A stretch of DNA of 64,000 nt. Source: Ectocarpus siliculosus (taxonomy: Eukaryota; Sar; Phaeophyceae; Ectocarpales; Ectocarpaceae). Below the pieces are notes generated by a model. The model had not been told where the DNA came from, searched no databases, and worked only from the letters and a program-made list of their open reading frames with translations. Where the stretch lies: positions 3,584,729 to 3,648,728 of the forward strand of contig FN649741.1 in the NCBI GenBank assembly GCA_000310025.1, read 5' to 3'. Positions within the stretch are counted from its first letter, which is position 1. Every line of letters begins with the position of its first letter. A program made the position numbers and the translations under genes. Positions 11,901 through 24,100 of this stretch are shown piece by piece.

Positions 11901-14900
11901 GCCGGCGCCTGCAAGGGTTCCTCTTGCTCAAACTTCCTGTTTTCAAGCCGTCAGACGTATGTTCTCAAGAAGGCAAATCGAAACATAACTCAGAATGGGC
12001 CCATCTTAATTGTAACATGAGCACCGTAAGTCTAGTGGTCACCGTGCTTATTAACAAAAGTTAATGCCCGTGTCCGGTCTGGCTTTGCAGCCACGAACAC
12101 GTCCCCCCCATGCAGCGCTGTGTTGCCCGGAAAATTGCATCGGTACTCCCTCCCGCGAATACTCCAATAATTGTAGTTTCCCGCATGCCCCCCCCCCCCC
12201 TCGGTGTTTGCCATCGGGATTGGGTTTTCGTCGCTTGGCAACGACGTTGTAAAACAAGCCAATTCACTTCGTGAACTCGACAACCAGGTTACCGTTCTTT
12301 TTTTACCTCGTTTTTTTTTTTGGCGGTAACCATAATGGTGGTCGAGTACATCATGTTGTGCGGGGTGGAGAACCCTCACTCCGCGCAAGGGGGATGATCG
12401 CACCACGTTGTGTTAAAATGGTCAAGCATCCTCGAGGCAGTTACACAGTGCTTACAACTGTCTCTGGAAGTGAAAGCACCAGAAAGTAAATTAAGTCATA
12501 CGCAGCTGTCATCCGTACGCAAGGAAGTAAGCACAAGATGCCGAACACCCTTAGCAGGATGCAGCTCACCCTTCATGCGACTCGCCGAATACGTCACGGC
12601 GCTTCGCGCTTGGTGATGTGAGAGCCTGGTCCGGTGAGAACCCGGCGTGCTCCGTCCCGGCTTTGTAGGGATGCGGGGTCAATGGTCAAACGACTACGGC
12701 ATGCACGACTATGAGTACACCCCCCACCCCCCGGAAGCACATGTTCATATATCCCTCGCCCCCCCCGCTTGCCCTCATTCCTACCTCATCCGTGTCCAAC
12801 CATGCCCCGACCTCCCCGGAATACTCCAGGAGCACAACAGCATTTTCAGTAAGACCGTCGAGTGCGACCAGGACTGCCCCGGATGTGAGTGTTCCACGAA
12901 ACGAAACTCCCGAAAAGACCGCGAATCACACAATGTTCATGAAGACTACGTAAAATTTTCGGTAGATTAATATATTTGTTTTGTAGCATGCATGTCTAGA
13001 ATCGGCGCGTGTTGCTGGCGGCCTCTGGCGTCGGTGTCTGTTGAGTACCCGGTTACTGCTGTACAGCAGTAGCCTACCCGCGTATGTAAACGAGTTGAGG
13101 TCCATCCCAGCAGCAACCACAAGATCGTATCCCCCGAGAGGGTGCGAGTGTGCGGCCCGGGCGTTGCTGCGATCACTCGGCCGCGTGCAGCTTGGCACCG
13201 GCGCGCGTGTGTAGCGTGCGGGTTCGGAGAATTTGTCGCAGCGATTCCGCCAGTCAGTCACGCTCGCATTATGAATTCTTGGTATCTTGTGCACTCACTC
13301 ATCCTCTAATGTGTAAATCTCTGTTGTTGTCTACTGACCCCCCCCCCCCCCCCCCCCCCTCCGCTTTGGGGCCCCTTAACCAACAAACCCATGGAAGGAA
13401 ACACCCCTCTCTTCTCCCCCAAAAAAAATGATCCAATGCAACATGTTTCGGATTTTCGAACCCTGCCCCCGGGGCTTCCAAAACTGCCAAGGGGCCAAGC
13501 CGTGAATATGAATACCCGGCGTACCCCCCTGCCCGGGGTGGGGAACCCCAAAAGAACTTCCCCGAACCCCCCCCCCTGCCCCCCCGGCTTTTCCCCCCCA
13601 CCCTATAGAAGAACCCCCCCCNNNNNNNNNNNNNNNNNNNNNNNNNNNNNNNNNNNNNNNNNNNNNNNNNNNNNNNNNNNNNNNNNNNNNNNNNNNNNNN
13701 NNNNNNNNNNNNNNNNNNNNNNNNNNNNNNNNNNNNNNNNNNNNNNNNNNNNNNNNNNNNNNNNNNNNNNNNNNNNNNNNNNNNNNNNNNNNNNNNNNNN
13801 NNNNNNNNNNNNNNNNNNNNNNNNNNNNNNNNNNNNNNNNNNNNNNNNNNNNNNNNNNNNNNNNNNNNNNNNNNNNNNNNNNNNNNNNNNNNNNNNNNNN
13901 NNNNNNNNNNNNNNNNNNNNNNNNNNNNNNNNNNNNNNNNNNNNNNNNNNNNNNNNNNNNNNNNNNNNNNNNNNNNNNNNNNNNNNNNNNNNNNNNNNNN
14001 NNNNNNNNNNNNNNNNNNNNNNNNNNNNNNNNNNNNNNNNNNNNNNNNNNNNNNNNNNNNNNNNNNNNNNNNNNNNNNNNNNNNNNNNNNNNNNNNNNNN
14101 NNNNNNNNNNNNNNNNNNNNNNNNNNNNNNNNNNNNNNNNNNNNNNNNNNNNNNNNNNNNNNNNNNNNNNNNNNNNNNNNNNNNNNNNNNNNNNNNNNNN
14201 NNNNNNNNNNNNNNNNNNNNNNNNNNNNNNNNNNNNNNNNNNNNNNNNNNNNNNNNNNNNNNNNNNNNNNNNNNNNNNNNNNNNNNNNNNNNNNNNNNNN
14301 NNNNNNNNNNNNNNNNNNNNNNNNNNNNNNNNNNNNNNNNNNNNNNNNNNNNNNNNNNNNNNNNNNNNNNNNNNNNNNNNNNNNNNNNNNNNNNNNNNNN
14401 NNNNNNNNNNNNNNNNNNNNNNNNNNNNNNNNNNNNNNNNNNNNNNNNNNNNNNNNNNNNNNNNNNNNNNNNNNNNNNNNNNNNNNNNNNNNNNNNNNNN
14501 NNNNNNNNNNNNNNNNNNNNNNNNNNNNNNNNNNNNNNNNNNNNNNNNNNNNNNNNNNNNNNNNNNNNNNNNNNNNNNNNNNNNNNNNNNNNNNNNNNNN
14601 NNNNNTGAGTCGTACAGGTCAAGGTGTCCGGGAATGAATAAACGCGCGTGTTGTTTCGCGCTATGAACTAACACACACATTAACGACACCTCCCACCACC
14701 ACCACCACCACAAAAAAAAAAACTACTACTGCTGTACTCACAGGTTCATGGAAAAAACCGGCTCGCCAGCGGAGTACATCACGTTCTGTTCCGGCATCGG
14801 CATCGCCGACATGGCCCAGTGCGAGGACGACGTGTACGGCAGCGGGGCCGGGTCCGGGTCCATGTCCAGCGGGGGCTCCGCGTCCGGATCCGGCAGCGGG

Positions 14901-16806
14901 GCCGGAGGGGGGTCCGAGATGTCGCAAGGGGGCTCCGCATACGGATCTGGCAGCGGGGCAGGAGGCGGGTCGATGTCGAGCACCGCCAGCGGTGCGGGCA
15001 GCGGTTCGGGTGGAATTGCCGGTGAGCGTTGTTGTTGCATCCATGCTTTTTTTAGAGTCTTGCACGCGTTGGTAGGGAAGAGATGTTTTTCCCAACAGGC
15101 ATCGTGTTGATAGGTCTTCTTCAGGCGGGGACACGGGCGGGGCGGTAGCGCTCCATCCAGCGGAAGTGCTTTGTTTGGAGATAATGCAGGCGGTTTGCGT
15201 TTTTTTTGCGAGAACAACGTTGACTTCGGCGATAAAAGCGAAGAATGGCCGCACCAGGGCCGCCCACCGTGGTGGTCGGTTCACGACGGGAAAATTTACT
15301 TAATTCGAATCCCTTCGAATGACTTACGTTTAACAAACTGTGAAGGTGACATCACCTCCGACCAAATCCTAATGTGTACAACGTTACGCCCAAACCGAAA
15401 ACATGTAGGAGTACGCATACAACTCAGCTGAACACAGACACGTCATCAATCATGAGATCATTTATTTATTTATTTTCCGGCGAGGAAATACCAAAAGGAG
15501 ACACGCTCGAACAGGGAGGTTCTTGAGCAGTTGCCGTTTCTGCCCAGAATATGAAGTGGCGGGACGTACAACCACCGACGTGGTGTGCAAATGTTGCGTT
15601 GTTCGCGGTAAGCGGCGGCTATAATACTGATCGGCCGGTGTGAACGGCGTGTAGCGCGCAGCGCATCGTCATCCGTGATGGTGCGTAACACGAGCGTCCA
15701 ACACACACTCTGCATTGCCTTTGACCTCCATTGCCTTTGGCCGCGGCCCCGCCGCGCCACCCTCCGCCGGTACCCCAGGCGACAGTGCGTCGGGCAGCGC
15801 GCTTGACAGCGCGTCGGAGGGGGTGACCGCCGAGTACGGCAGCGGCAACGGCAGCGGTGCGGGGAGCATGTCGAGCAGCACGGGTATTGCCAGCGGAAGC
15901 GCAGACGCCAGCGGTGCCGGGAGCACGTCGAGCAGCACCGCTACTGCCAGCGGAAGCGGGGACGCGAGCAGGGTGGCGGTGAGTATTGCAGCAAGCGGGG
16001 ACTCCTCGAGGCAGGATAACGGCAGTGTTGGTTGGGGCCACCGCGGTGGGTGTGGGCTTGAGGCAAGGGCGAAACGTGCAGGACTTGAGTCCAATTTTCT
16101 GAACAAGTTGTTCATCCATGTCCCCCCACCATCCACTGCTGTGGCGGTGGATATACCGGCGTGTTTTTTTGTTTTGTTGATGTGGTTATCACGTTATCAC
16201 ACCGTGCGTAGCTCCCGGGTGCGTGCACCGAACCAGAGGGCGTGTATTTTGCACACCACGCCATCCACGTGCATGCATACGCCATGCATTCTTCGTTGCG
16301 AGCTTGTTGTTGTTGTTGTTGTTGCTGTTGTTGTATTCTTCACGTTACAAACCGTTTCGATCTCTGTACATCCAGTACCTTCCATCTGTCCGTATTGATG
16401 TTCACACTGGACGCGGTCGGTCACAGGCTACCTTACCCTAAAAAAAACAACTTGGAACTACTGGTAGTCTCTCAAAACACCAACACATTTTTGACAACAA
16501 GAAATCGATACCGCTTGTTGCCCCCTCCCCCGCCCCCCGTCGCAGGAAATCGAAGGCTGCGACTGCGGCACGGCCGAGCTGGAACCGGCCTTCGCTGCCT
16601 ACTTCTGCGAGAACGGAAAGTCCATGTACTGCGACCTCGAGTGCGTGGACGGCTCGGACCCGGACGACGTCCTGTTCCCGTCGATGGGCGGCCTTTGGTG
16701 CCAGCCAGAGGGCTGGGAGGGGTGCCGCATGTGCAAGTTCGACTGCACGGACTACGAGGGCGATTTCTGTGTCCCTTGCCCGTCCGGGTTGAAGAACTGG
16801 TGTTGA
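8993..16806 (+). CDS. Secreted cysteine-rich protein with Gly/Ser-rich linker
   Basis: Predicted extracellular protein of unknown family. Exon 1 (8993-9121) encodes a signal peptide, MKLMGAAAAAAVAAVCCLAE, with likely cleavage before QSCCSQDSDC. A possible exon 2 is 12830-12884 (SKTVECDQDCPG). Exons 3 (14744-15021) and 4 (15779-15978) encode long Gly/Ser/Ala tracts (YGSGAGSGSMSSGGSASGSG type, repeated). Exon 5 (16546-16806) is a compact 86-residue domain with 12 cysteines, starting EIEGCDCGTAELEP and ending GLKNWC at a TGA. Junctions 3-4 and 4-5 are in phase; exon 2 leaves phase 1 while exon 3 needs phase 2, so at least one exon is missing, probably in the gap at 13622-14605, or exon 2 is wrong. 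The cell-wall or matrix role suggested by the composition is inference only. Confidence 0.65.
9122..12189. other. First intron of the secreted-protein gene
   Basis: This 3 kb stretch begins with a good donor (GTAAGT). I found no coding exon that keeps frame with the neighbours. It holds a TACTGCTGTA motif at 10946-10955 and several TACAGCAGT variants (10089, 10358). Short open frames near 11325-11720 have no recognisable similarity. Confidence 0.35.
12190..12732 (+). repeat. Poly-C-tailed retroposon, copy b, in an intron
   Basis: Plus-strand copy of the element at 1-553, inverted relative to it. It ends GCATGCACGACTATGAGTAC followed by a C-rich run (12718-12732). It sits in the intron directly upstream of candidate exon 2 of the secreted-protein gene, so its C-rich tail is followed within 100 bp by that exon's splice acceptor. 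Together with copy a it forms inverted repeats about 12 kb apart. Confidence 0.75.
13341..13621. other. Low-quality sequence before the assembly gap
   Basis: Homopolymer runs are exaggerated (about 22 C at 13340, then repeated CCCC, GGGG and AAAA runs) right up to the gap. This pattern is typical of late, poor-quality sequencing read ends, so open frames here should not be trusted. Confidence 0.6.
13622..14605. other. Assembly gap (984 N)
   Basis: Unsequenced stretch inside the intron region between exons 2 and 3 of the secreted-protein gene; it probably hides at least one exon, given the phase mismatch across it. Confidence 0.98.
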
Positions 16807-19800
16807 GAGAGGCACCGTTGAGCTTAACGCGGCCGCGATGACGGCGGCGGCTGACCCTGAGCCAAAATATGGCTGGTAGCGGGCGTTTTGAGCAAGTGCG
16901 GTAGTGGCAGCGAGAGCAGAGCGAGGAGGTGGCATATGCCGCAGTGTTTGATTTTGCGAGGAAACTACATAGCCCGGCACGACCGCGAACTTGCGGTTTG
17001 TCGAAGAGCTGGCCTCCTCATTTTTGGTTTTGTTCGACTCCATCTGTTGCTTTGCGTCTGGGTTTGCAATGCCGGGTTGGGGTGCCGTGGATTCGACTGC
17101 TGTGTTTTGATGCCATTTCTCACCCAATCGAAGAAGGCGGTGTGGCAGGGAGGGAGAGCGACAGTACGGTGTGGGGGTGGCACCACAAGCTGGTGTAGCC
17201 AGTGGGCGTGAGCTGTGAGGGCGAGCGAAGCACGCCGGCCATGCTGGATTCAAGAGACGAGAGGTCGCGAAGTTGCTCTTATTTATCTTGTGGCGGGGGC
17301 GCGTTCAATGCTCTTACGTCCGTCGCCCGCCACGAGCTTGCCACGACAGATGAATAAGTGTGTTTTCTAAAAAGTCTTGTCGCGCTGCTGCTGTCTAATT
17401 GTGCTCTCAGGTGTGTTGTGTCCCAGCGAACGGAAAGGATTGATTTGGGTGGGGCATGGCTCGCTGTTGGGACCATTGCTTGTTTTGCGTGATGTTGTTG
17501 TGTTCGTGTTCCGTGGCATTTCGAAGCCTTGCGCTCGCTGGTGCCATGGCGTTCTCTTCGTTCCGCGGGAGGTACAACACACGTTCATAAATAGATAAGA
17601 TAGCCAGGCAGCCAGGCAGGCAGCAGGGAGATATCTGAGGGCAGTATGCTTACACAGGTTGAGAATCGATGTCGTTGCTCACTAAGAGCAGCACGGTGCG
17701 TGGGTGAATGGATGGCCGGCTAGAACGTTTCGATCGATCGGGTCGCACCGGCAGACTGTGGTGTATGCGGCACCTGCGCTTTCAACTGAAGGTCTACGTT
17801 TTCGCTTTCGACGGTATGCGGTATGAAAACCGGGGTGACCTACAACAAGTATCGATTTGTTTCCACGGATAACGTTGTTTTTGCGAAACATGACAGTTTA
17901 TTAGTTTTGGGAAGTACATTTTGATTTCGGGGTATTTGTCCGGTGTTCAAACTTTTATTGTTCACGGGTTGTTTCTATCTGGGCCGCGGGGGCACTGAGA
18001 GAGCAAACAAAAACTTCCATGTTCAAAGGGAGATGATCTAGAATCGTATCCCATGTGGCCGTTCCGCTGGAGATCGGTTAGGGGGTAGGTGGGGGGGGTG
18101 GGGGTGCACGCTATATAGGGGCAGCACCTTGATGGTTTGGATTGTACGTTCTGTCGTTCGTTACTGCTCGGAGTACTAAAGTACGCCTGTTGTATTTAGA
18201 TTTTCGCTCTTTTCTGGTTTTGAAGAGAGGCCGTTTGCATACAAACCACAGGTTTGTCTACTTGTCCACGCCGCAACCCTTTCGGTGTTACTTTTGACAA
18301 TTGTCCTCCGTGAAAGTGGCAATTTTTATGTTACAAGGTACATTCCAGCGGGATGTTTTTGTTTTGTCAAGGCTCTCGCGTGATTGCTACTTGTTACTGT
18401 GTGTTCGGTTGCCTTTTTTTTTTTTTCATGTGTTTTTTCTGTTTTTGGTTAGGGCGATTGATGGGCGGGTGAAGTACACGATGATTGCGGTGCTGGTGTT
18501 GAGTGATCTCTGTTCCCCTGCGTTGTGTTCGTCTTGTTTTGCTGTGTACACGTCCATCCGTCGTGACGCCCATGACCGCGTTTTGATGGTACACGAGATT
18601 TAATCACAGCAGGGGGGGGTCGATTTTACGTTTTGATTGTCAGCGAGGATCGTCACGTGCACTTGTATTGTTTGAATATATTTTTTTGTGCTTTCTTCTT
18701 CGTTCCACGGGCTGTGACTTTTGGAGCAGAACTAGTCCGTGCTTGCGCGGGTTCCTTTGCGATGTGGAGCAGGCCGGCGCTCATGCTTTTACTGCTACGT
18801 CTCGCATACCGGTTCTTCTTTGCATTTTTGCTGTTGAGTAATGATGCACGTCTAATATACCAACAAGCGTATGCATCCAACATTATGGTGAGGAGGATTA
18901 ATTGGAACGTTTTTGGTGCCGCTAATTATTGTTGCAGGATATGCACACGGGCGCGACGTCCCGTTTTTGTTGTTTGTTCGATTTTCGAACAAGGAAAACA
19001 AGGAAGTCGTGATTTTGTGGCTTACAATCGTCCAAAGTGCCTGTACACAGCAGTACCCGACATGTGCTTGTACGGAAAGCTTACCTGTGTCATTCACTTG
19101 TGTTCAATCTCTCTTTGAATATTCTCAAGCCTCGAGTTCTCGTTCGTGTGTTTTTTCGTACTTCGTACTCCGAAGACGGGGTATGATAATAAGCGGGCAG
19201 CAGCTCTGTCTGCCTCCGTGGCAGCTACTCACTTGTTCTCTTTCCGCCATCCTTTTCGTTTCTGGGAGATCCCTGGCCTCTACATCCATTGCCCCCCCCG
19301 TTCAACTTTTGTCGCACAGCAGGTGACGTAAGATATCACACCCCATTGGATGGACTGATTTTCAAAGCTCGAGTAATACTCCACGACTAATGCAAGTAGA
19401 GGATACACGGAATCGCGATACGTGCTCGAAAATCTTATCTCGAAGAGATCGTTCCGACACAGCCATGTTCGGCACCGCCGCGCTTTGTGCTGTGGAAAAT
19501 CAGAAGCTAGTCCCGGGGGGTGGTATCTTGTGTTACCAATGGTAATGGAGTGGGCACTACAGCAGAGTAGCATTTATTACTAATTAATTACTGCTGCGTT
19601 GTGCAATTTTTCTTCACATTTTTTATCCAAGCACGTAATGACCAGCAGCACCACAATGTTATCTTCCCTCTCGCCTTTTGTTTTAGTATCAACGCCGTTT
19701 GTTATCTGGGCAGCACACGCACCTGCTTCTCATCTCAACGAACAGCGTGAATTAATGGATCGTGTTTGAATGATGTGTCTGTGTGTGTCTGGTTTGAGAG

Positions 19801-21171
19801 GAACCCCTGGTGAAAAGAAAAAAGAAGTCGCGACGCAGACCGAACTTATCCAGGGGCCCAAAATTCGCCGTATGATATACGGAGCCGCCGGGTGCATCCA
19901 CCCGCAGCCGCAGACAGGCCGGCAGAGAGCAGAAACAGAGAGGTACGAGTCAGTCAGTGAGTGGAGTAGTGGCGACGAGAAGCAAGACGCTCGATGGCGT
20001 CTTCCACGTTGAGGGTCACGCGGTGCTTTATCAGCAGGTATGTTGCCGTCGTCTGCGCTTTTGAAACGGTGATTCAAAATATCACAGCTGTGCTGCGTCA
20101 ATTGGCACAGAGCAAGTGGTTTTTGGTTTTGCGGCCAGCGGCCTAGCTGTCTGCTGTGTTGTTGTACACCGCATGTCCACCACACCTCACAGGCTAAGCA
20201 CCGCTATGGTGAGACGAACAAACCCCCTGCTGCTGTTGTGCACAAATAATCTCGAGTGCGTTCGCATCTTGGTGTAGCGGTTGGCGTGCCCATGCTGCCG
20301 AAGGGGCAGACAATTCCTCTGAACAATATTCTGTTGCAGAGAACGTCCGGGATGGGGCAACGGGCAATGGCAGTTTGCCATGTGCATGTTACCTTTTGTG
20401 TACGAACTTCGACCTCCCTTGAGTCTCACACCCACGGTTGATCACACACTTCGTGATCGGGGTAGCTCTGCTGCGTCTTACAACAGCAACCCGAGCGCCC
20501 CGGAATTTTGGTACCGCCTGCACGAATTACAATGTTACAGCAGTAGTAGCACATGTATATGTGTTTACAGCATATGTTTTCAGTCTGATCGGGGTTCGGT
20601 CGCATGCCCGACTCTCCGAAGTTCACGCGGTGCACAACAGCCCTCGAAGCCATGAGTTTCAACCCACTATGCTCTGTGTACAGCTGTGTGCATGGTAGAG
20701 TTATACTTTCATTTCGCTACTTAATAGTTTGCATTCAAGCACGCCGGCCGTGGGTGCGGTACGGGCAGTATCGGGGGCGCGGGGGGTCCGTACGTGTTCG
20801 AGGTGTGTGTGGGCCTCTTGCCATGCATGGTTGGCGAAAGAAAATGTCAACGTTTGAGTCTCAGCTCACGAAGCGAGGCTACTACTGCTGTAGCAATAAC
20901 AGCTGGTGTTCCCGACAAAAGGGGCTTTCTGGAGGGGGTGCACGGAGGAGACTGGAGAGAAAGGCCCGGCCTGTATTGTCTCTTATGGTGCGCTTGAACG
21001 AAGTCGTAGGGCCGCCCATACTATTTAATATAATAGAGGGTTTTGAGCGGCATTTTTTTGGACATGATCGGGCTGGGGCCGTTGCGGCAAGCACAGTCCC
21101 AAAAGATGCAAAAGGTGGGAAGATTTATGCAACCGCTGCCTGCTTTTCTGAACACAATCGAACGAGGATGG
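16807..21171. other. 4.4 kb without a recognised gene
   Basis: The first part is probably the 3' untranslated region of the secreted-protein gene. From about 17.3 to 21.1 kb I see only short open frames with no family motif and no chain of phase-compatible splice sites. Two TACTGCTGTA/TACAGCAGTA motifs lie at 20536-20545 and 20883-20892. The last few hundred bases should contain the promoter of the uL3 gene. A small or rapidly evolving gene could have been missed. Confidence 0.35.
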
Positions 21172-24100
21172 ATGCATGCCGCATGCCGTTCTCTCGTTGT
21201 CCGGTTGGCTAAATATTTCTGTCCGAATCGAGTCCTACGAAGGAAGCAAACGCTCCCTCATTTCCGGCCAGCATGCCTTTTACATACATCGACTCCTTTT
21301 CTAAATCCACCGCCTCTTCCTCCGTGTCCAAGACAACTCAACGGAAGAAGAGGGCTATCCGCGGCAGTAGCAGCAAATGCCTCAATTCCCAGCGGTTGTG
21401 GCGGCGCCGCCGGCGCCTCCGCCGCGCTCCAAGGGTTTCCACCCGGCGCTCGGCAAGCCTTGTCGTCGTCCGCAAGGCCCGCCACCAACACTGCGGATGG
21501 TTCCTCGGACCCCTCTCCGTCCGAGTCCGACTGGGATGAAGGCGGCGGCGGCGGCGGCAGGGGGGCAGGGGCAGTTTTTGGAGGAGTAGGTGGGCCGCAG
21601 AGTCTGGAGGCTCGTGAGTGGAACCCATCGGTGCGGAGGAGCGGGGCGTTAGCGATGAAGGTGCGGCTGGCATGTGTTTTTTTTCGCCTCGAATGCAGGC
21701 ACCTTATTGATCGATACTATCTGCTTGGGCGTGAGGAAGGAGTGGATCTCGTCTTATTTTTTTTTCGTCGTATTTTGTTCGTTGTTCGGAAATGTTGTTG
21801 GTTTTTCCTGGTGATTGCAGATGTTGTTTATTGGAGGCGTTTTGTTTGGGTGCGGGAGGAGTTCCGGTGCTTCGGCAATGAAGGCAAAGGATGCTATGAT
21901 ACTTGGCTATGGTACTTGTAGTGTCTTTTTGTACAATTCAGCGGCGCTACTTATAATAGCCTGGTTGTGCTCTTGGTTGCGCGTTTTGCGGGAGAGCGTA
22001 TGTAGTAATTGCATGATGAACGCCGTGAAGCAGCGTGCCAACGTGTCATCTCCGACTCGGCAAGAATGACGCTACGATTTCACAGGTAAGTTGCCTTGTT
22101 TGCATTCAACAGCAGTGCGTAACCACTATCCCTCTTTTGTGTTTTTTGAAGGTTGGTTCGATGGCAATCTTCGATTCTTGGGGGGTGCGCCACCCAGTGA
22201 CCGTCCTGCAGTTGGACGAGTGCGAGGTTGTGCAGGTGAGATACGAATACGTACGTTATATGCACATGTAGTGATCAAGAGGACGAGGGAGAAGGACAAA
22301 GAGGGAGATGGGAAGAATGAGCGACGAAAACGATGAGCAAGAGAGAGCAGACCGTCACACTCGTGGTCAGCAAGAGACAGACAGACAGAAGCGAGAGAGA
22401 CAGAGAGAGAGAGGGATACATATATGTAGAGAGAAATGGAAAGTAGATGGAAAGCAGAGAACATGAGCGACGAGAGCGGAACATATCCAACTGTGCATCG
22501 TTTCCATCCGTCGGTACAGGAGGCGTAGACACCCTTCCGCCGCGTGCTCCTGTGCCCCCCCCCCCCGGTCGCCCGCCCGCCACGTTTCCCGTGATTTTTT
22601 TGTCGTTGACCCGTAAACACCTACAGGGGCTGTAGTGCAAAAATGTGTCGTACCTGTTCAGATGCTTTTATGATTAGCACCAGCTGGCACCACTGGCATA
22701 TTTTTCAGTGTATCGGGTCAAAACAGACTCAAATAGCCCGGTTGCGGCCGGTTGTCTATCTTTCACTGTAATTACTTTAACACCTCCTTCGACTGTGGTC
22801 TTGTCTCGACCGGGTAGCCTTTCTTTCTTTGCATGCATTTGTTTTCCTCTGACTCTCAATCAAAGGTGAAGACCACGGAGACCGACGGTTACACGTCCTT
22901 GCAGCTGGGCGTCGGAGAGCGCAAGACGAAGAACGTGAACAAGCCAGACGCGGAAAGATTCCGCCGGGCTGGGGTCAACCCCAAGCGGAAGGTGGGCAGG
23001 AATATGGGGCGTTTTGGCTCTCCGAGTCTGTGTGTGTGTGTGTGTGTGTGTGTCTTTTCTATTAGCATCGACCGCGCTAACCGGCTGACCAATGAAAATA
23101 CATCAGTCTCAAGTGTGTTGGAAACCACAAAATGCTTGTATTGGCCACGATCTGGGACCCTGTGACCGAACGTCATGGGGCAGTCTACCCTCCTCTCCGG
23201 ATTCAAGGTGGCAATAACAGTGTGTCTATGTGTGCGTGTGTTGTATCGACCGCGCTAACAAGCTGACCACTGAAACGACGTCAGTTTCAGTTAATCCGTC
23301 AGTGTGCAAAAACGCTTCCAAAGCTTTCTCTTTCTCTCTCTGTGTGTGTTTGGTTCTGGACATGCATCGCTTGTTTAGACACAGCAGCAACACCCTGAAC
23401 ACTTTTCAACACCACATCCTCACCTCTCCCCGCGCACCGAGTGTGCCAAAAGCTCCATTTACTCTTCTTGACTAAGCCGTCAAGTACTCGACATCCACCG
23501 CACGCAGCTGATGGAGTTTCGCGTGAGCGCCGAGGCGTTGCTGCCGGTGGGCTTCCAGCTCCGAGCGCAGCACTTCGTGGCGGGGCAGAAGGTGGACGTG
23601 TGCGGCACCTCCAAGGGGAAGGGCTTCCAGGGAGGCATGAAGCGGTGGGGCTTCAAGGGGCAGCGGGCCTCGCACGGTGTGTCGAAGACTCCCAGGTGAG
23701 GGCTGAGCACACGGGGGGGGGGGGGGGGGGGCGTACTATTTTGTTCTGCATACCTTGGCGGTTAGACCATCGACCACACGTCGTCCTCGAGAGGATGAAG
23801 CATTGCTCCCACAGTACCGATCGCCAATAATGTGCAATTGTTCCTTCCTACGTTGCCAAAGGTGGCCCAAAAACGTTTCCCCCGGCCTATCTATCCTATC
23901 GACATCACTCCCCGGCCTTTTTCAGCGGAGCGGGGGGGGGATCCAGAGGACGGCCGGCCAGCGGCTGGCTCGGTGTTGTGTTTTCGGTTATCGAACGGGG
24001 GAAGGGGTGTAATTCTTGGTCTTGTTACAACGACTCTTGCAGTCGGGTGGCCTCTTGCGAGGGGACGTACGTACCGCGCGAGGATGTTCTCTGGTCTTGA

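Noticed and set aside
13376-14713. Long open frames spanning the N gap
   Set aside because: They consist mostly of undefined residues; absence of stops is an artefact of N.
22300-22450. GAGAGA-rich tract as a coding repeat
   Set aside because: It lies in uL3 intron 2 and shows only low-complexity sequence.
23730-23790. tRNA-like GGTTAGACCATCGACCAC segment
   Set aside because: It is part of the conserved LINE 3' tail and does not fold as a complete tRNA by eye.
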